Of a stretch of 9,519 bases of DNA, positions 6,477 to 9,519 are shown in pieces. Source of the stretch: an uncultured Lachnospiraceae bacterium (lineage in GTDB: Bacteria; Bacillota; Clostridia; Lachnospirales; Lachnospiraceae); NCBI GenBank assembly GCA_902496125.1, contig CABUZU010000077.1, forward strand, positions 1-9,519, written 5' to 3'. A model generated the notes under the pieces. That model saw nothing but the letters and a program-made list of their open reading frames with translations. It did no database searches and was not told where the DNA came from. Each line of letters begins with the position of its first letter. Position 1 is the stretch's first letter. A program made the translations under genes and the position numbers.

Positions 6477-8117
6477 ATGAGTAGAAAAGAAAACATGAAT
6501 GAAACACAATCACAAGTTATTATGCTTCATAGCTTAGATGAAGCTGTTAGAGTATTAAAGGAGATTGCAAAGAAGCGTTTTGAAAATTTAGCAAACTTAA
6601 CAGAAGATGATGCAAAGCAATTTACTTCGTTTATTGCCAATATTTCTAATTTCGTAAATTCACAGGCTAAAAAACCAGAAGAAAAAGACCGCCGTATAGA
6701 GTGGATGAATCTAATGGGTGAATTTATTAAAGAAGCTTATCAAAAGAAGGATATTGGAGCTGTACTTACCTATACTCAAAATATCCTATTTATTTGCGAA
6801 CAGATGATTAATGAAGGAAAAACCGAACAGTTAACTGAGTATTGTAAACGAATCATCGGTTTATCTGTACTTCATGAGCGTTTAAATATCACTGCAAATA
6901 ATGCAAATCTTGCCGAGAGGGCTTCTAAATATATTGAACAGGTAGAAACTACACAGCAGTTAGAGTGTTTAGTAGGAGTAATTGAAAGAGATGCGATTTT
7001 CCAGTTTTCTAAGAAAAACTTTGAACAATCTACAAAGAATCATATGGTAATCTTTAATGCTAGAGAAAAGGCACTTGCTTCTAAGAATTTTACCACAGAT
7101 AAGGAAGCAGAGGCTAAGCTTAAATTTTCTCAGATTAAGACAGCAGGAAATGTTGTAGCTGCATTATCAGAAGAAGATAGGACAGATGAAGCGTTAGAAT
7201 ATTTTGAAAAAGGGGTAGCATATGAGAAGGATAGCGAAGTAGCAAAGCTTTTACAGACTCCAGATGGCAATCGTGCACTTGCTGGTCTTTATATGAATGC
7301 ATCTTCTAGCTATAATCATAAAAAAGACCGCATAAAAGAAAAGGAATTATTAGATAAGGCTCTTTCTTTTATTGCTGAGAATGAAGAAAAAGATGAAGAA
7401 GATAACAATTCTAAGAATGCACTATTTCGTAGAAGAATTAATAGCCTAATTGCATTAAATGAAGAAAATAAGTGGTATAGTTCTTCAAAGGAATATCAGA
7501 ATACGGTAAAAGAAGCAATTCAATTAGCCGATTCTAATTTAAAAATTTGTATGGATGGTAAGGAATCTTTAGAAGCAGCAGCACATATTGAAGAGGCAAT
7601 TGAATCTTTAGAAGAATTACATGCGGTAGACTTAATTATTTCTTCTGTTCGTCTTGCGAAGTTTTGTCAAATTTGTGGAGATCTACATCGTAGATTTAAA
7701 GATGCTCCTTCGATTAATAAATATTGGTATCAGAAGACTGTGGATATTTTAAGAGGACTACAGCAGGATGATATTCAATTTGATTTAAATGATTTAGCAA
7801 TTTCCCTCTTTTTCCTAGCTCTTTATGAAAAAGACCACGATATGGAACAGGCAATTGAATATCAAAGACAGAGTATCTTTTTATTTGAACAGCTATCAGA
7901 GAAAGGAAAGATTCACGATAAGAATAACTTAGCGATGGGTTACTATAATTTAGCTGTAAATTTAGCAAATCATGATGAAATCGAAACGGTTGAAGAAAAT
8001 GCTAGGTTAGCACTTGGTTTATGGAATGAATTAATTGAAAAGGAAAATCGAAAAGAATTACAACCTTTAGTAGAACCTTGCAAACAATTAATTGAATGGG
8101 TAAGGTCTCAGGGTTAA
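6477..8117 (+). CDS. Cytoplasmic TPR-like helical repeat protein of unknown function
   Basis: A 546-residue protein I cannot assign to a named family. It lacks a signal peptide or membrane segment and is almost entirely predicted helix, rich in Glu, Lys, Ala, Leu and Asn. Helix pairs resembling degenerate tetratricopeptide repeats are seen at about 222-250 (AGNVVAALSEEDRTDEALEY...), 265-300, 437-472 (LNDLAISLFFLALYEKDHDM...) and 484-520 (NLAMGYYNLAVNLANHDEIE...), each with the A-G/A-Y-F-A pattern of TPR helices. The segment 301-312 is very acidic (ENEEKDEEDNNS), probably a loop. No enzyme motif is visible, so a protein-binding scaffold or sensor role is the reasonable guess. AGGAG (6465-6469) lies seven bases before the ATG. 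It is first in an apparent operon: the next gene starts only 28 bases after its stop and no terminator lies between. Confidence 0.75.
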   Translation: MSRKENMNETQSQVIMLHSLDEAVRVLKEIAKKRFENLANLTEDDAKQFTSFIANISNFVNSQAKKPEEKDRRIEWMNLMGEFIKEAYQKKDIGAVLTYTQNILFICEQMINEGKTEQLTEYCKRIIGLSVLHERLNITANNANLAERASKYIEQVETTQQLECLVGVIERDAIFQFSKKNFEQSTKNHMVIFNAREKALASKNFTTDKEAEAKLKFSQIKTAGNVVAALSEEDRTDEALEYFEKGVAYEKDSEVAKLLQTPDGNRALAGLYMNASSSYNHKKDRIKEKELLDKALSFIAENEEKDEEDNNSKNALFRRRINSLIALNEENKWYSSSKEYQNTVKEAIQLADSNLKICMDGKESLEAAAHIEEAIESLEELHAVDLIISSVRLAKFCQICGDLHRRFKDAPSINKYWYQKTVDILRGLQQDDIQFDLNDLAISLFFLALYEKDHDMEQAIEYQRQSIFLFEQLSEKGKIHDKNNLAMGYYNLAVNLANHDEIETVEENARLALGLWNELIEKENRKELQPLVEPCKQLIEWVRSQG

Positions 8118-8132
8118 TTATAAAACAATATT

Positions 8133-8148
8133 GGGGGCAAAGGATATG
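8133..8148 (+). promoter_or_regulatory. Ribosome binding region that decides the NifX-like start
   Basis: GGGGG (8133-8137) lies eight bases before ATG 8146, with AAAGGA (8139-8144) also near. A TTG at 8131 would extend the frame by five residues but would place the start inside or before this purine block, so ATG 8146 is preferred; it also makes the protein begin at the family's usual MR-L/I-A-I/V-P. Confidence 0.7.
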
Positions 8149-8562
8149 AGATTAGCAATACCATATGTAAATGGATTTGTAGCTAAAAATTTTGGAAAGG
8201 CAAAAGAATTTGAAGTCTATGTCATTGAAGATGGCAAGATTTTAGCATCACAAGTAATTCCTAATAAGGGATTAAAGCCAGATATTATTGGTCTTTTCCT
8301 TAAGGATTTAAAAATTGATGCAGTTATTTGTCAAAAAATGGGTGTACGCTCTAAGAAATCTTTAGAAGAAGTTGGAATTAAGATTTATCCTGCTATTACA
8401 GGCGTTACCAATGTACGAGCAGAACAATTTGCACAGGGTACCTTACATTGTGATTTTGATGCAATATTTGAAGTTGACGAAGAAGATACTACACAAATAG
8501 ATAAAAGCAATTGTTCTCCATCTGATTGTGCTAGTTGTAGTTCAAACTGTAGTGGACTATAG
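8146..8562 (+). CDS. NifX/NifB-like small protein with a Cys-rich C-terminal tail
   Basis: A 138-residue protein of the dinitrogenase iron-molybdenum cofactor biosynthesis fold (PF02579; NifX, NafY and the C-terminal part of NifB). The N-terminus MRLAIPYVNGFVAKNFGKAKEFEVYVIEDGKI matches the family pattern (MRIAVP...G.V..HFG....F.VY.VE.GKI), as do the FLKDLKIDAVIC block (51-62) and GIKIYPAITG (77-86). Two family features are altered: the usual His of the HFG motif is Asn15 (NFG), and the glycine-rich GGIGGGA-type loop after VIC is replaced by QKMGVRSKKS (63-72). The C-terminal tail holds Cys123, 128, 131 and 135 (C-x4-C-x2-C-x3-C), with Cys62 and Cys102 earlier; this could hold a metal or an Fe-S cluster. 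In organisms without nitrogenase these proteins are of unknown function. Its last 11 bases overlap the next gene. Confidence 0.82.
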   Translation: MRLAIPYVNGFVAKNFGKAKEFEVYVIEDGKILASQVIPNKGLKPDIIGLFLKDLKIDAVICQKMGVRSKKSLEEVGIKIYPAITGVTNVRAEQFAQGTLHCDFDAIFEVDEEDTTQIDKSNCSPSDCASCSSNCSGL

Positions 8563-9519
8563 AAAATGGTTCTTCTTTTGCGTATTGCTTGGTCTAATAG
8601 GGCTTTTTTCAATAGATGCCTATGCAATAGAATCAGGACAGGTATTAGAACTCTTTTATGATGATCGTTATACATTCGATTGTGATGTAAAAGAAATTAT
8701 TCAAGGTCATACTGTTCTAGAGGCTGATGGTCATACCATAACAGCCATAGATTGTGGTAGTGCACAGGTAAAGCTAATAACTGGACAACAAATCGAAGTT
8801 GTAATAAAGAAAGCACCGATTAATCTATTATTAATCATTGGACAAAGCAATGCAGAAGGAGAACGAAGCAGGGAAAATTTAGTATCAACCTACCATAAAC
8901 AGACCATTCTGTGTAAGGAAGGTCAAGTTTATAGTACTTATGCACCGGCAAAGGATTATGCGTATAAAAGAATTGGTGGCTTTTCAAAGGTTGGAGAAAA
9001 TCTATCAATCGAAAATGCCAATTCTTTTATTCCAAATTCGATAACAGATAATACAAGTTCTAAGGAATGGTGTAGAACGAATAATCTTACAAAGGCAGCA
9101 GGAGCTTGTAGCAAATTAGGGTTTGATAGTGCACTCGCTTATGAATGGAATACGTTAACTAATGAAAAAGTTTATATCATTAATGCAGCAGAGGGTAATA
9201 CCAGTATTACTTCATGGATTCCAGGAAACAAGAAAAGAGAGAATAACTTCTGGCAAGCGGTAGAACTCTATAAACGAGCCGTAGAAGTCGTAGAAAATGA
9301 TAGTCACTATTACATTCACCATCAAGGTTATTTTTGGTTACAAGGTGAAAATGACAAAAATATGCCTGTTGCTACCTATCGTAACTATTTCTTGCAGATG
9401 CACAATGGATTAAGAGAACAAACATCTTTAAACTTTGCAGCAATTTTAAGCGTTCGGGCTGGAATGAAATATACTTGCAAGGCCGACTTTGCCATGAATG
9501 GTCCACGAACCGCTCAAAA
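8552..9519 (+). CDS. Exported SGNH / sialate O-acetylesterase family protein (3' end beyond the window)
   Basis: The frame is open from 8501 to the window edge. I choose GTG 8552, giving 322 visible residues, because it yields a good Sec signal peptide (MDYRKW, hydrophobic 7-20, AYA|IE cleavage after Ala25); the other candidate, GTG 8528, adds an odd hydrophobic lead. No Shine-Dalgarno sequence precedes 8552, so coupling to the overlapping upstream gene is likely. Residues 31-88 form a beta-rich module resembling bacterial Ig-like repeats (VLEADGHTITAIDCGSAQVKL). The catalytic domain starts at about 90: LLLIIGQSNAEGE with nucleophile Ser99, NAAEGNTSITSW (211-222), and YFWLQGENDK (260-269) with the family's W-x-Q-G-E-x-D pattern. 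This matches PF03629 carbohydrate esterases, which remove acetyl groups from sugars. The catalytic Asp/His block near the C-terminus is not in the window. Mature protein would act outside the cell on glycans; the substrate is unknown. Confidence 0.82.
   Translation, partial: MDYRKWFFFCVLLGLIGLFSIDAYAIESGQVLELFYDDRYTFDCDVKEIIQGHTVLEADGHTITAIDCGSAQVKLITGQQIEVVIKKAPINLLLIIGQSNAEGERSRENLVSTYHKQTILCKEGQVYSTYAPAKDYAYKRIGGFSKVGENLSIENANSFIPNSITDNTSSKEWCRTNNLTKAAGACSKLGFDSALAYEWNTLTNEKVYIINAAEGNTSITSWIPGNKKRENNFWQAVELYKRAVEVVENDSHYYIHHQGYFWLQGENDKNMPVATYRNYFLQMHNGLREQTSLNFAAILSVRAGMKYTCKADFAMNGPRTAQ

Noticed and set aside
7714..7968. Minus-strand open frame inside the TPR-like gene
   Set aside because: Antisense shadow of a repeat-rich coding region with no ribosome binding site or promoter.
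8566..8661. An ATG at 8566 as the start of the last gene
   Set aside because: It is in a different frame from the GQSNAEG and WLQGEND motifs and meets a stop near 8661; the esterase frame requires a start such as GTG 8552.
8385..8675. Minus-strand open frame across the NifX-like/esterase junction
   Set aside because: Antisense to two genes with clear family motifs; its Ser/Cys-rich stretch is only the complement of the Cys-rich tail.

Overview
The window is AT-rich, with strong AGGAGG-like ribosome binding sites, short gaps, intrinsic terminators and sigma-A type promoters. Together with a small alarmone synthetase and an LTA-synthase-like enzyme, this points to a low-GC Gram-positive bacterium, most likely a clostridial Lachnospiraceae-type chromosome. 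This placement is inferred from protein style, not from a marker gene. I see no tRNA, rRNA, CRISPR array, insertion sequence or phage gene.

Layout: (1) 1-897, minus strand: a DUF1015 family gene cut by the window edge. (2) 898-1023: a compact divergent control region with back-to-back promoters and a perfect 15-bp palindrome inside the plus-strand promoter. (3) 1024-2115: an AI-2E/PerM-type membrane transporter with a TTG start, ended by a terminator that overlaps its stop codon. (4) 2203-2811: a single-domain (p)ppGpp synthetase; then, with no terminator between, 2873-4084: a secreted four-module fibronectin-III-like protein with a very basic C-terminus. (5) 4198-6372: a 724-aa membrane enzyme of the LTA synthase/sulfatase superfamily, with its own promoter and terminator. 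(6) 6477-9519: an apparent three-gene operon comprising a cytoplasmic helical-repeat (TPR-like) protein, a NifX/NifB-like small protein with a Cys-rich tail, and an exported SGNH/sialate-O-acetylesterase-type enzyme that runs off the right edge.

Functionally the window is mostly cell envelope and housekeeping: a transporter, a secreted adhesive-looking protein, a polymer-synthesis enzyme and a secreted carbohydrate esterase, with one stress-signalling enzyme among them. Most genes carry their own promoter, so they are neighbours rather than one pathway. I do not see a clear new defence or mobile system. The points most worth checking are an alarmone synthetase that lacks one of the two expected adenine-stacking arginines, the palindrome in the divergent promoter, and the uncharacterised TPR/NifX-like/esterase operon.
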